From assembly GCF_013408565.1 (NCBI RefSeq), contig NZ_JACBZX010000001.1, forward strand, positions 62,001 to 126,000: 64,000 nt of DNA. Reading direction: 5' to 3'. Source of the DNA: Janibacter alkaliphilus (lineage in GTDB: Bacteria > Actinomycetota > Actinomycetes > Actinomycetales > Dermatophilaceae). Below, in pieces: positions 38,873-46,732 of this stretch (positions are counted from its first letter, which is position 1; each line of letters begins with the position of its first letter). The position numbers were made by a program, and so were the translations under genes. Below the pieces are notes generated by a model that was given only the letters and a program-made list of their open reading frames with translations, was not told where the DNA came from and made no database searches.

Positions 38873-39730
38873 TCAGCGACGCCGGAAGGTGAGCAGGATG
38901 AAGGTGTAGTCGAGGTCGACCCGGTCCCAGTGCACCGGTCGCTCCTGGTGGGCCAGCACCGCGTCGTCGAGGGTGCCGACGAGCTCCAGCCCGTGCGCCT
39001 CGGCGGTCGCCACGAGGTCGCGGATCTCCGCCGGGGAGAAGATGTGCACCTCGCTGCCGTAGACGGTGCGCCCGGTGGTGTCCGGCGGGTCCTGGTCGTA
39101 GTCGGTGGAGACGCACAGTACCCCGCCGGGGCGCAGCAGCCGCGCCGACTCGGCGAGGAAGCCCTCCAGCGGGACCCCGTGCTCGATCACCGACATGCAC
39201 GTGATCGCGTCCAGGCGGCCGTCGGCGATCCCGGTGTCGGTGACGTCCCCGTAGCGGAACTCCACCCCGTCCCGGCTGACCGCGGCGCCGAACTCGAGGT
39301 TGATGCCCAGCAGCGAGCCCGGCTGCTCGCCCAGCCCGTAGAGGCGCAGCCACGGCAGCACCGGCGAGTAGCGGGCGCTGCCGGCGTCCATCACCCTGGC
39401 GCTCCGGCTGCCGTCGTCGGCCAGGTCCAGCACGGCGCCGATCGCGCCGAGGGCGTCCCAGTTCTTCGGCAGGTCGCGGTGCAGCGGCAGGCGCAGCCGC
39501 CGTGCCTCGGCCGCGGCCGCCTCCCAGGTGGCCCGGGAGTCCAGCACCCCGGTGGGCGGGACCGACGTCGGCAGCGGGCGGGCCGCCCCCTTCGTCCGGG
39601 CCTCGACCCGGCGCTGGCCGCCCACCCGCGCCCACAGCACGTGCTCGGCGACACGCTTGGCGACGGCGAGGACCCGGCCCCCCGGAGGCGCGGCCACCTG
39701 GCCGCCGGTGCTGGTGCTCTGCTCAGACAT
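38873..39730 (-). CDS. class I SAM-dependent methyltransferase
   Basis: The 285-residue protein has a Rossmann methyltransferase core: a degenerate glycine motif in RVMDAGSARYSPVL, the acidic SAM-ribose position around NLEFG, ITCMSVIEHGVPLEGFLAES and LLRPGGVLCVSTDY. An 85-residue N-terminal extension precedes it. Its ATG overlaps the flippase-like gene end by 8 bp, so it belongs to the glycan operon and may methylate a sugar or lipid carrier. Its C-terminal LLTFRRR resembles the LVRLTLRRR end of the fused glycosyltransferase two genes upstream. Confidence 0.83.
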   Translation of the reverse strand: MSEQSTSTGGQVAAPPGGRVLAVAKRVAEHVLWARVGGQRRVEARTKGAARPLPTSVPPTGVLDSRATWEAAAAEARRLRLPLHRDLPKNWDALGAIGAVLDLADDGSRSARVMDAGSARYSPVLPWLRLYGLGEQPGSLLGINLEFGAAVSRDGVEFRYGDVTDTGIADGRLDAITCMSVIEHGVPLEGFLAESARLLRPGGVLCVSTDYDQDPPDTTGRTVYGSEVHIFSPAEIRDLVATAEAHGLELVGTLDDAVLAHQERPVHWDRVDLDYTFILLTFRRR

Positions 39731-40730
39731 GGTCGTCCATCCTAGGTCGGCGATCGGGCAGGAGATGGTGGGTACGTCCCCAGAGCCAGCCGGCGCCGGC
39801 CCAGGCGACGTCGGCCACCACGGTGAGGAAGCGGGAGACGACGACGACGGCGGTCGCGGCGGCCACCGGCATCGAGGTGGCCAGCAGCAGCACGAGCACG
39901 CCGTCGCGCACCCCGACGCCGGCCGGCACGATGAAGCTGAACATGCCGATGCCGGCGGCGAGCAGGTAGCCGCTGACCGAGACCAGCAACAGGTGCCAGC
40001 CGTCGTAGCCGGCCGGGGCGACGCTGCGGGCCATCACCCAGACGGCCAGCCCGCCGGCGCCCCAGGAGAGGGTGAACCAGAGCGCCGAGAGCCCGACCGC
40101 GGCGGGGGTGAGGTCGTGCGGCAGCGGGTCGCGCCGCAGCAGCCGCATGGCCGTGCGGATCCCCCGGTTGAGCAGCGGCGGCCAGAGCAGCACCGCCAGC
40201 GCCAGGATGACCGCGACGATCGCCCACGGCGGGACCGCGCCGGCCTCGCGGGTGAGCAGGGCCGGCAGCGCCGGCAGCCCGGCGATCATCCCGGTCAGCG
40301 CCGAGATCATGATCGTCAGCAGCCCGATCACGGCGGTCCGGCTGCGCGGGACCCCCAGCCCCTTGGCCATGTCCGCCTGGACGACCACCGACCACACCGA
40401 GCCGGGCAGGTACTTGCCCAGCTGGCCGACGAAGAACACCCCGGAGGCCGGGGCGATGTGCAGCCGCGACCCGAGGTCGGCCATCAGCACCCGCCAGCCG
40501 CACACGGTGAGGAAGGGCGAGGCCAGCGAGAGGAGCACCGCGGCGACCAGGCTGGCCGGGCCGATCCGGCCGATGTCCCCTCGGACGGCGTCCCAGTTGC
40601 GCCACAGGGCGATGCCGACGGCCAGCAGGATGACGACGAGCACGACGACCCGGACGACGTCGAGCAGGCGCTTGCGCGACGAGCGTCTCGGGGCGGCCGC
40701 CGGCTCGGCCGAGGGGCTGGCGCCGGTCAT
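39723..40730 (-). CDS. LPG synthase-type/UPF0104 integral membrane protein
   Basis: The 335-residue protein has about eight membrane helices and matches the lysylphosphatidylglycerol synthase transmembrane (UPF0104) family, seen in VFFVGQLGKYLPGSVWSVVVQ and FIVPAGVGVRDGVLV. Stand-alone members without the aminoacyl domain occur in polysaccharide clusters, where a transport or flippase-like role is suspected but not proven. ATG overlaps the upstream fusion-gene stop by 4 bp and its own stop overlaps the methyltransferase by 8 bp, giving tight coupling. Confidence 0.85.
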   Translation of the reverse strand: MTGASPSAEPAAAPRRSSRKRLLDVVRVVVLVVILLAVGIALWRNWDAVRGDIGRIGPASLVAAVLLSLASPFLTVCGWRVLMADLGSRLHIAPASGVFFVGQLGKYLPGSVWSVVVQADMAKGLGVPRSRTAVIGLLTIMISALTGMIAGLPALPALLTREAGAVPPWAIVAVILALAVLLWPPLLNRGIRTAMRLLRRDPLPHDLTPAAVGLSALWFTLSWGAGGLAVWVMARSVAPAGYDGWHLLLVSVSGYLLAAGIGMFSFIVPAGVGVRDGVLVLLLATSMPVAAATAVVVVSRFLTVVADVAWAGAGWLWGRTHHLLPDRRPRMDDHV

Positions 40731-42613
40731 CGGCGCCGCAGGGTCAGCCGGACCAGCGCGTGCGCCGCCTCCGGGTCGGCGCTGACCCGCGCGGCGTGCT
40801 GCAGCCGCGCGGTGAGGTCGCCGTCGAGGTCGCCGACGAGGGCCAGGCCGGCGCTGTCGGCGCGGGCCACGGCGCCGCGCAGGTCGGCGGTGGTGGCCAC
40901 CGCGCCGTGGGCCCCGCCGACCGGCAGGGTCAGGCACAGCAGGCCGCCGTGGCGGAGCGCCCCCGCGGCCTGGTGCAGCAGCGGGCCGAGCTCGTCGACG
41001 GTGACGTCGCCGGGGTGCAACCTCGAGATGAGGTCGAGGCTCTGCGGGTCGACGTCCAGCGCCGGGGAGTCGCTCTCCTCCCCCGCCTCCACCGGGGCGA
41101 ACCCGGCCGCTCGGGCCCACCGGGCGAAGGGCGAGCCCTCCCCCGAGGCGTCGACGACGACCGCCGACCGGTGCCCGTCGTCGACCGCGGCGACCAGCGC
41201 CTCAAGGGCCCCGAGGGCCGCCCAGCGGGCCATGCCGCGGCCGCTGCGCGGCAGGCCCAGCCCCCGGGCGACGGCGGTGGCCTCGTCGATCTGGGCGTCG
41301 ACGGCGAGGACGTCGGTCGGACGGACCGAGGCGGGGAAGTCGCGCCGGGTCAGCTCGACGGTGGTCCCGGCGCGCTCCAGCTGCTCCCGGACCGCGCGAC
41401 CGGTCCGGCGACGGGCACCCAGCAGACCTCGCCGGGCCCGCGTCAGAGGACCGGACGTGCCGCGCTCGGCGTCCGGCTCGGTCGCCGTGACCCCGGCGGC
41501 CGCACGCTCCAGCGCACCGACGTAGCGGGCCCAGGGGCCGGTGAGGTCGGGCGGGCGCACCGCCGCCAGCAGGCCGGCCAGGGTGCCCGGGTCGGCCAGC
41601 CGGCGCAGCGCGGCGGCCACCGCCGGCTCGTCGTCCGGGGGCACCAGGTAGCCGTCCACCCCGTCACGGACCTGCTCGCCGAAGGTGCCCACCCGGGAGG
41701 CGAGCACGGCCATGCCGTGGGTCTGGGCGAGCAGCACGTTCTGGCTGGCGGTGGCGCTGCGGTAGGTCAGCGCGAGCACGTCGTGCTCGGCGAGGAGGCC
41801 GGCGATGTCGTCGGCGGGCACGTAGCCGCTGCGGATCTCGACCCGGCCGCGCAGCGCCGGCTCGGCGGCCAGGCCGCGGATGGTCTCGCCCGCCTCGCCC
41901 CACATCTCCCCGGCGACGGTGAGGGTGACCTCGGGCACCTGGCGCATCGCCCGCAGCAGCACGTCGATGCCCTTGTAGCCGCGCACCAGCCCCAGCGCGA
42001 GCAACCGGGTCGGGCCGTCGTGCCGGGCCCGCTCGGCGGGCGGACCACCCGGCAGGTGCGGCGGCAGGTCGGCGACGACGACGTCGGCGGCGCCCAGCTC
42101 GCGGGCGAGGCCGGCCTGCTCGGCCGAGTGCACGACCACCGCGTCCACCCGCCGCACCAGGGCCCGCATGAGGGCGGCGTCCCCGGGGTGCGGCTCGTGC
42201 GGCAGGACGTTGTGGGCGATGACGATGCTGCGCGGGCCGCCGGCGCGGCCGGCGCCCGCCGCGGCGAGCAGGGTCAGGTGCAGCGGGACCACCGGGGGGA
42301 TGACGTGCACGACGATGATGACGTCCATCTCGCGCAGCCGCCGACCGGCCCGGACCAGGGTGTCCGGGCGCGCCCAGGAGAGGGCGCGCACGGTCCGCGG
42401 GAAGGGGGTGACGTCGGGCGAGCCGCCGCTGGGCACCGACTGCTCGCCGGGGTAGAAGAAACTCGGGTAGAGGTGGCTCCAGGAGACCAGGGTCACCTCG
42501 TGGCCGGCCGCCTCGAGCTCGTGGGCGAGCGTGGTGGTGTGCGACGCGACGCCACCCTTGTACGGGTGCGTCGGGCCGACCAGGGCGACCTTCAGCGAGG
42601 CCTCCGGGCTCAT
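40727..42613 (-). CDS. glycosyltransferase (GT4) fused to methyltransferase-like domain
   Basis: The 628-residue protein has a GT4/GT-B transferase at residues 1-365: PTHPYKGGVASHTTTLAHEL, ALGLVRGYKGIDVLLRAM, and donor-site GMAVLASRVGTFGEQVRDG. After a basic linker (about 385-420) comes a roughly 200-residue Rossmann-like domain (VRPTDVLAVDAQIDEATAV, AVVVDASGEGSPF, LRHGGLLCLTLPVGGAHGA). That domain resembles a class I methyltransferase with a weak SAM motif, so it may be inactive or structural. The stop is coupled to the flippase-like gene. The polysaccharide made is unknown. Confidence 0.8.
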   Translation of the reverse strand: MSPEASLKVALVGPTHPYKGGVASHTTTLAHELEAAGHEVTLVSWSHLYPSFFYPGEQSVPSGGSPDVTPFPRTVRALSWARPDTLVRAGRRLREMDVIIVVHVIPPVVPLHLTLLAAAGAGRAGGPRSIVIAHNVLPHEPHPGDAALMRALVRRVDAVVVHSAEQAGLARELGAADVVVADLPPHLPGGPPAERARHDGPTRLLALGLVRGYKGIDVLLRAMRQVPEVTLTVAGEMWGEAGETIRGLAAEPALRGRVEIRSGYVPADDIAGLLAEHDVLALTYRSATASQNVLLAQTHGMAVLASRVGTFGEQVRDGVDGYLVPPDDEPAVAAALRRLADPGTLAGLLAAVRPPDLTGPWARYVGALERAAAGVTATEPDAERGTSGPLTRARRGLLGARRRTGRAVREQLERAGTTVELTRRDFPASVRPTDVLAVDAQIDEATAVARGLGLPRSGRGMARWAALGALEALVAAVDDGHRSAVVVDASGEGSPFARWARAAGFAPVEAGEESDSPALDVDPQSLDLISRLHPGDVTVDELGPLLHQAAGALRHGGLLCLTLPVGGAHGAVATTADLRGAVARADSAGLALVGDLDGDLTARLQHAARVSADPEAAHALVRLTLRRR

Positions 42614-42623
42614 CCGCGCCGCG

Positions 42624-43688
42624 CTAGACGGTGGTGTCGTCGCGGCTGCGCACGAGCAGGTCGGCCATCAGCGCCAGCGAGCCGATGAGCAGGCCGGCGA
42701 CGAGCAGCAGGATCGTGCTGGCCGGGAAGTAGAAGGGGTGGCGGACCATGTCCACCAGACCCTTGCCGACCCCGATCAGGAAGAGGATCAGCGCCGGCGG
42801 CATGAGCACCCGCAAGGGATCGAAGTACATCACCATCCGCAGCACCTGCAGGATGTAGCGGTAGGCGTCCCGGAAGAACTTGAACTTGCTCTCCCCGGCC
42901 CTCTTCGCGTAGCTCGTCTCGACGTACCGGATGTCGTGCTGGTTCATGAGGAAGGCCAGCGTGATCGTCGTGACGCAGGAGAAGCCGGGCGGCAGCAGCC
43001 GCAGGTAGGGCAGCGAGACCGAGCGCCGGAAGGCCCGCAGCCCGGAGTTGAGGTCCGGGATGCGCTGCTTGCTCAGCCACTCGGCGATCTTGCGGATCAC
43101 CCACTTCGCCGGCACCCGCGCCCACTTGTGGGTGCCCTCCTCGGTGGTCCGGGCACCGACCACCTGGTCGTAGGAGTCGTCCTCCTCGAGGATGCGCACC
43201 AGGTCGGGGATCCGCTCGTTCTCGTAGGTCATGTCGGCGTCGGTCCACACGACGATCTCGCCGCGGGCCTGCTGGGTACCGATCCGGCGGGCCGTGCCGG
43301 AGCCACCGTTGCGGCGGAAGGCGAGGATGCGGATCGCGGGATAGTCCCGGGCGGCCGTGGTGAGCACCTCGAGGGTGTTGTCGGTGGAGGCGTCGTCGAT
43401 GCAGAGCAGCTCGTAGTCGAACTCGCTGGCGTCCATGACCCGGCTGATCCGCTCGATCTCCAGCAGGACGTGCTCACCCTCGTTGAAGCACGGCAGCACG
43501 ACGGTCACCTGCGGGTCGCCGGGGCGCCGCTCGACCGGCTCGCCGACGCCGACGTGCTCCACGACGGGGTCGCGGCGCCCGGGGTGTCCGGCGACCGCGG
43601 GGGTCACCGAGGAGGGTGCGTTGGGGTCCCACGTCGTCTCGGACGCAGGTCGGGTCATCGGCCGCGTGGGCTCCTCGTGCTCGCTCAT
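42624..43688 (-). CDS. family 2 glycosyltransferase, polyprenyl-phosphate sugar transferase-like
   Basis: The 354-residue protein has a GT2 domain (about 60-290): VTVVLPCFNEGEHV, ELLCIDDASTDNTLEVL, and the DxD-type metal site in VVWTDADMTYENERI. Two C-terminal membrane helices (about 292-345) follow, like dolichol-/polyprenyl-phosphate mannose or glucose synthases. It would load a sugar onto a polyprenyl carrier for later transfer outside the membrane. It lies 60 bp after the membrane GT-C-like gene and 10 bp before the GT4 fusion, in one operon. GtrA at 62545 is a typical partner class, though distant. Confidence 0.87.
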   Translation of the reverse strand: MSEHEEPTRPMTRPASETTWDPNAPSSVTPAVAGHPGRRDPVVEHVGVGEPVERRPGDPQVTVVLPCFNEGEHVLLEIERISRVMDASEFDYELLCIDDASTDNTLEVLTTAARDYPAIRILAFRRNGGSGTARRIGTQQARGEIVVWTDADMTYENERIPDLVRILEEDDSYDQVVGARTTEEGTHKWARVPAKWVIRKIAEWLSKQRIPDLNSGLRAFRRSVSLPYLRLLPPGFSCVTTITLAFLMNQHDIRYVETSYAKRAGESKFKFFRDAYRYILQVLRMVMYFDPLRVLMPPALILFLIGVGKGLVDMVRHPFYFPASTILLLVAGLLIGSLALMADLLVRSRDDTTV

Positions 43689-43748
43689 CTCGGGTGGCAG
43701 CCTATGCGACCCGCAGGGCGCGGCCGGTCACGGCACGCGGCGGCCGGG

Positions 43749-45899
43749 TCAGCCGCCCGCGGGCACCCTGCCCGTCCACACCTGCAGCGGCAGCTCGGTG
43801 GTGCCGTCGGGGCGTTCCTCGAGGATGCGCATGTCCTCCTCCAGGGTGACGTCGACGACCTGGGTCACCTCGGTGGCGCCGAGGTCGGTGAGGCTGGCCT
43901 CGTCGCGGTTGGCCAGCAGCAGCACCCGGCCGCCCCGCTCGGCGACCAGGGCGTCCAGCTGCTGGGCCGCGTCGGCGAGCGCCTCCGGGTCGTCGCGCAG
44001 GCTGCCCTCGGCGGCCAGCGCCGGGACCTCGCACATGCCGCGGGAGACCTGGGGCCACTGGTTGACCGCCCAGTCGTCGACGGCGAGCACCACGTCCTGC
44101 GGCTGCAGCGACGCGCATACCTGCTCCACCGCCGCCAGCTCGCCCTGCTCGATCCGCTCGGTGGCGTGCGGGGCGGTGGCCAGCCAGGTGGGCACCGCGG
44201 CGACGGCGAGCAGCGCCGCCCCGGCCGCGGCGGCCGCCGGGTGCTGGCCCCGCTCGGCGAGCCGCCGGGTCGCCCAGGCGGCCGCGGCGACGACGAGCAC
44301 GAGCACCAGCGGGAGGGCGATGAGCAGCCGACGGTCGGCCCAGGGGTGATCCGGGGTGATCCCGGGGCGCCACAGGGTCAGCAGCGTGGAGCCGGTGGTC
44401 ACCAGCAGCGCTGCGCCCCACGCGGGCAGCCGGGCGGGCTCCCCGTCCCGCCAGGCGCTGCCCAGCCGGTGGGCCAGCAGCGCCAGCGCGAGCAGCGCGA
44501 CGACGAGCGCGGCCGGCCCGACCCACCAGGAGAGCCACTGCACCGAGTGCTCGGCGTAGGTCCGTCCGCCGTCCACGGTCAGCCCCTGCTCGGCCTGCAT
44601 CCGGGCGACGTACATCGCCCCCGGGTCGCTGGGGTCCTGGCGCACGGTCATCACCAGCGGGCGCAGCGCCAGCCCGACGCCGACGAGCACGACCAGCCCG
44701 GCGAGCAGCCCGGGCAGCCGGCCGGTGACCGCGGCGGGCAGGCTCCACCCGGCGCGGGCCCGGCCCAGCAGCCACCAGCAGACCAGCGACATCAGCAGCA
44801 CGAGCGCGACGAGCGGCACCAGCGATCCGGCGATCTCGCCGAGGTAGCGCCAGCTGACGACGCCGGCGACGAGGAAGCCGACGATCGTGCTGGCCGCGGC
44901 GCCGACGAGGACGTCCCGGGGCCAGGTGCGTCCCCGGGCCATGAGCAGCGCGGCGACCGGCACCAGCAGCATGGTCTCGCGCAGGGCGTCGATCCGCACG
45001 ATCGTCGTGCCCCCGACGAGCAGCCCGGCGAGCAGCGCGGCCAGCCGCAGACCACGACCGGCGGCACCCGTCGCCCGTCCCGGTGGCCCGCCCCCGGCCG
45101 GTCCTCCCCCGGCGGCGCGGGCGTCCTCGGCGGCGGCCGCGACGAGGGTGAGCAGCAGGAAGCCCGCGGCCAGGGTGAGCCCGGCCAGCGGCTCGGAGTA
45201 GGTGGACCGGGAGGTGTGCAGCCACGGGAAGCAGGCGCCGACCAGCAGCGCCGCCGGCGCCCCCCACCAGGGCCCGACGACCCGCGAGACCAGCAGCCCC
45301 AGGGCGAGCAGGGCCAGCCCGCCGAAGACCGCCGGCGCCCAGAAGGTGGCCTCGGCCCCGGCGATCGACCACGGCAGCGAGTACCAGAGCGCCGGGCCGG
45401 GCATGAACTGCGGCTGGACGGTCGGGCTGTCCGCCGACCCGATCTCGTAGAAGGCCGGCGACTCCAGGGTGATCCCGTCGATCTCCAGCGCCTGCGGCCC
45501 GCCGATGCTCTCCGGCTCGACCGGGACCGGCCGGGAGCCGGTCTCGGCGACGTAGACCGTGGCCTGCAGGTAGCTGGCCGAGTCCCGCCGCGGCAGGATC
45601 TGCTCGGAGTGGGTGACCCCGGTCCACACGGTGACCGCGAGCACGGCGAGCACGAGCAGCAGCGCCGGCCACGGACCGCGGGCGCCGCCGCGCGGATCGG
45701 GCACCCGCGCGGACACCCGCCAGGAGGCGGCCCCGGTGACCAGCAGCGCGGTCAGCGCGACCAGCGGGTGCCAGGCGCCGAGCAGGGCGATCACCGAGCC
45801 GACGAGGCCGAGCGAGACGGTCCACAGCGCGAGCGCGACCACCGCCCGCTCGAGGACGAGGGTGGTCCGGCCGGAGCGGGGCGGTCGGGGGTCGTCCAC
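43749..45899 (-). CDS. multi-spanning membrane protein, GT-C glycosyltransferase-like
   Basis: The 716-residue protein has about thirteen membrane helices over residues 15-560 and an extracellular C-terminal domain of about 150 residues. An acidic motif after the second helix (LPRRDSASYLQATVY) resembles the catalytic loop of GT-C enzymes that use polyprenyl-linked sugars, and its GT2 neighbour fits this. I cannot place it in a named family. GTG at 45899 has no Shine-Dalgarno sequence, but TACGGT at 45907-45912 is seven bases upstream. It is divergent from the TIGR03089 gene and probably starts the glycan operon. Confidence 0.65.
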   Translation of the reverse strand: MDDPRPPRSGRTTLVLERAVVALALWTVSLGLVGSVIALLGAWHPLVALTALLVTGAASWRVSARVPDPRGGARGPWPALLLVLAVLAVTVWTGVTHSEQILPRRDSASYLQATVYVAETGSRPVPVEPESIGGPQALEIDGITLESPAFYEIGSADSPTVQPQFMPGPALWYSLPWSIAGAEATFWAPAVFGGLALLALGLLVSRVVGPWWGAPAALLVGACFPWLHTSRSTYSEPLAGLTLAAGFLLLTLVAAAAEDARAAGGGPAGGGPPGRATGAAGRGLRLAALLAGLLVGGTTIVRIDALRETMLLVPVAALLMARGRTWPRDVLVGAAASTIVGFLVAGVVSWRYLGEIAGSLVPLVALVLLMSLVCWWLLGRARAGWSLPAAVTGRLPGLLAGLVVLVGVGLALRPLVMTVRQDPSDPGAMYVARMQAEQGLTVDGGRTYAEHSVQWLSWWVGPAALVVALLALALLAHRLGSAWRDGEPARLPAWGAALLVTTGSTLLTLWRPGITPDHPWADRRLLIALPLVLVLVVAAAAWATRRLAERGQHPAAAAAGAALLAVAAVPTWLATAPHATERIEQGELAAVEQVCASLQPQDVVLAVDDWAVNQWPQVSRGMCEVPALAAEGSLRDDPEALADAAQQLDALVAERGGRVLLLANRDEASLTDLGATEVTQVVDVTLEEDMRILEERPDGTTELPLQVWTGRVPAGG

Positions 45900-45906
45900 G
45901 GCGGAC

Positions 45907-45929
45907 ACCGTAGCCGAGCGCCGTACGGT
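45907..45929. promoter_or_regulatory. back-to-back -10 boxes of a divergent leaderless pair
   Basis: The same hexamer TACGGT occurs on both strands, at 45907-45912 (minus) and 45924-45929 (plus). Each is 6-7 bases from a start codon, and the two start codons are only 36 bp apart. The two -35 regions must overlap the opposite coding regions. Confidence 0.6.
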
Positions 45930-45935
45930 GGCCGC

Positions 45936-46667
45936 ATGACCACACCGGCCGAGCTCTTCACCGGGCTGCTCCGCGAGGACGCGGCGGCGCCCCGGATCAC
46001 CTGCTACGACGACCTGCCCGGCCCGACCCTCGGCGAGCGCATCGAGCTCTCCGGTCGTGTCCTGGGCAACTGGGTGAGCAAGGCGGCCAACGCCCTGCAG
46101 GAGGAGCACGACCTCGAGCCGGGCGGGCTGGTCCGGCTCGAGGTGGCGGCGCACTGGCGGGCCCTCTACTGGGCGCTGGCCACGTGGAGCGTCGGCGGCG
46201 GCGTGGTCCTCGGCGCAGGCGTCGACGGCGAGGAGGACGAGGTGCTGCTGGTCACCGACGACCCGGACCGCCTGCGGCCGGGTCCGGCGGTGCTGGTGAC
46301 CCGCGGCGCGCTGGCCCGCCGGGCCGCGGCACCGGTGCCGGACGGGGTGATGGACGAGGCGGCCGAGCTGGCCACCTTCGGTGACGACTTCACGGCCTGG
46401 ATGGAGCCCGCGGGCAGCGACCCGGCGCTGGTCACCACCGGCCGCCGGCTGGACCACGGCTCGCTGGTGGCGGCGGCCGGCGCGGCCCACCCGCTGAGCG
46501 CCGGCGCCCGGGCCCAGCTCGTGGGCCCGGGCACCGAGGAGCTGCTGCTGGGCTGCCTGGCCGCCTGGTCCGTCGGCGGGTCGGTGGTCGCCCACCTCGG
46601 GTCGCCGCAGCCGGACGTGGTGACCCGGCGGGCCCAGGACGAGGGGGTCACCGCCACCCTGGGCTGA
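45936..46667 (+). CDS. TIGR03089 family protein
   Basis: This 243-residue protein matches the actinobacterial TIGR03089 family, which looks like the N-terminal part of an AMP-binding enzyme (TPAELFTGLLREDAAAPRITCYDD, a LELSG-like segment, LYWALATWSVGGGVV) but lacks the ATP-binding P-loop and the C-terminal adenylation domain. It is therefore unlikely to make acyl-adenylates. The mRNA is probably leaderless, with TACGGT six bases before ATG. It shares a 36-bp divergent spacer with the glycan operon and could be co-regulated with it. Confidence 0.87.
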   Translation: MTTPAELFTGLLREDAAAPRITCYDDLPGPTLGERIELSGRVLGNWVSKAANALQEEHDLEPGGLVRLEVAAHWRALYWALATWSVGGGVVLGAGVDGEEDEVLLVTDDPDRLRPGPAVLVTRGALARRAAAPVPDGVMDEAAELATFGDDFTAWMEPAGSDPALVTTGRRLDHGSLVAAAGAAHPLSAGARAQLVGPGTEELLLGCLAAWSVGGSVVAHLGSPQPDVVTRRAQDEGVTATLG

Positions 46668-46683
46668 GGCCCGCGGTCACGGG

Positions 46684-46703
46684 CCGCCGGGACGGGCCGG
46701 CGG
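46684..46703. terminator. hairpin between convergent genes
   Basis: A perfect 7-bp CCGCCGG/CCGGCGG stem with a six-base loop lies between the TIGR03089 and PG-binding gene ends. The neighbouring GACGGGCCGGCGG unit is duplicated in tandem. Confidence 0.45.
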
Positions 46704-46732
46704 GACGGGCCGGCGGACGTGGTGGTGCCGGC

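Noticed and set aside
42531..46667. Plus-strand open frame of 1378 codons ending in TIGR03089
   Set aside because: Only the last 243 codons, from 45936, are a real gene; the rest is antisense to the glycan operon.
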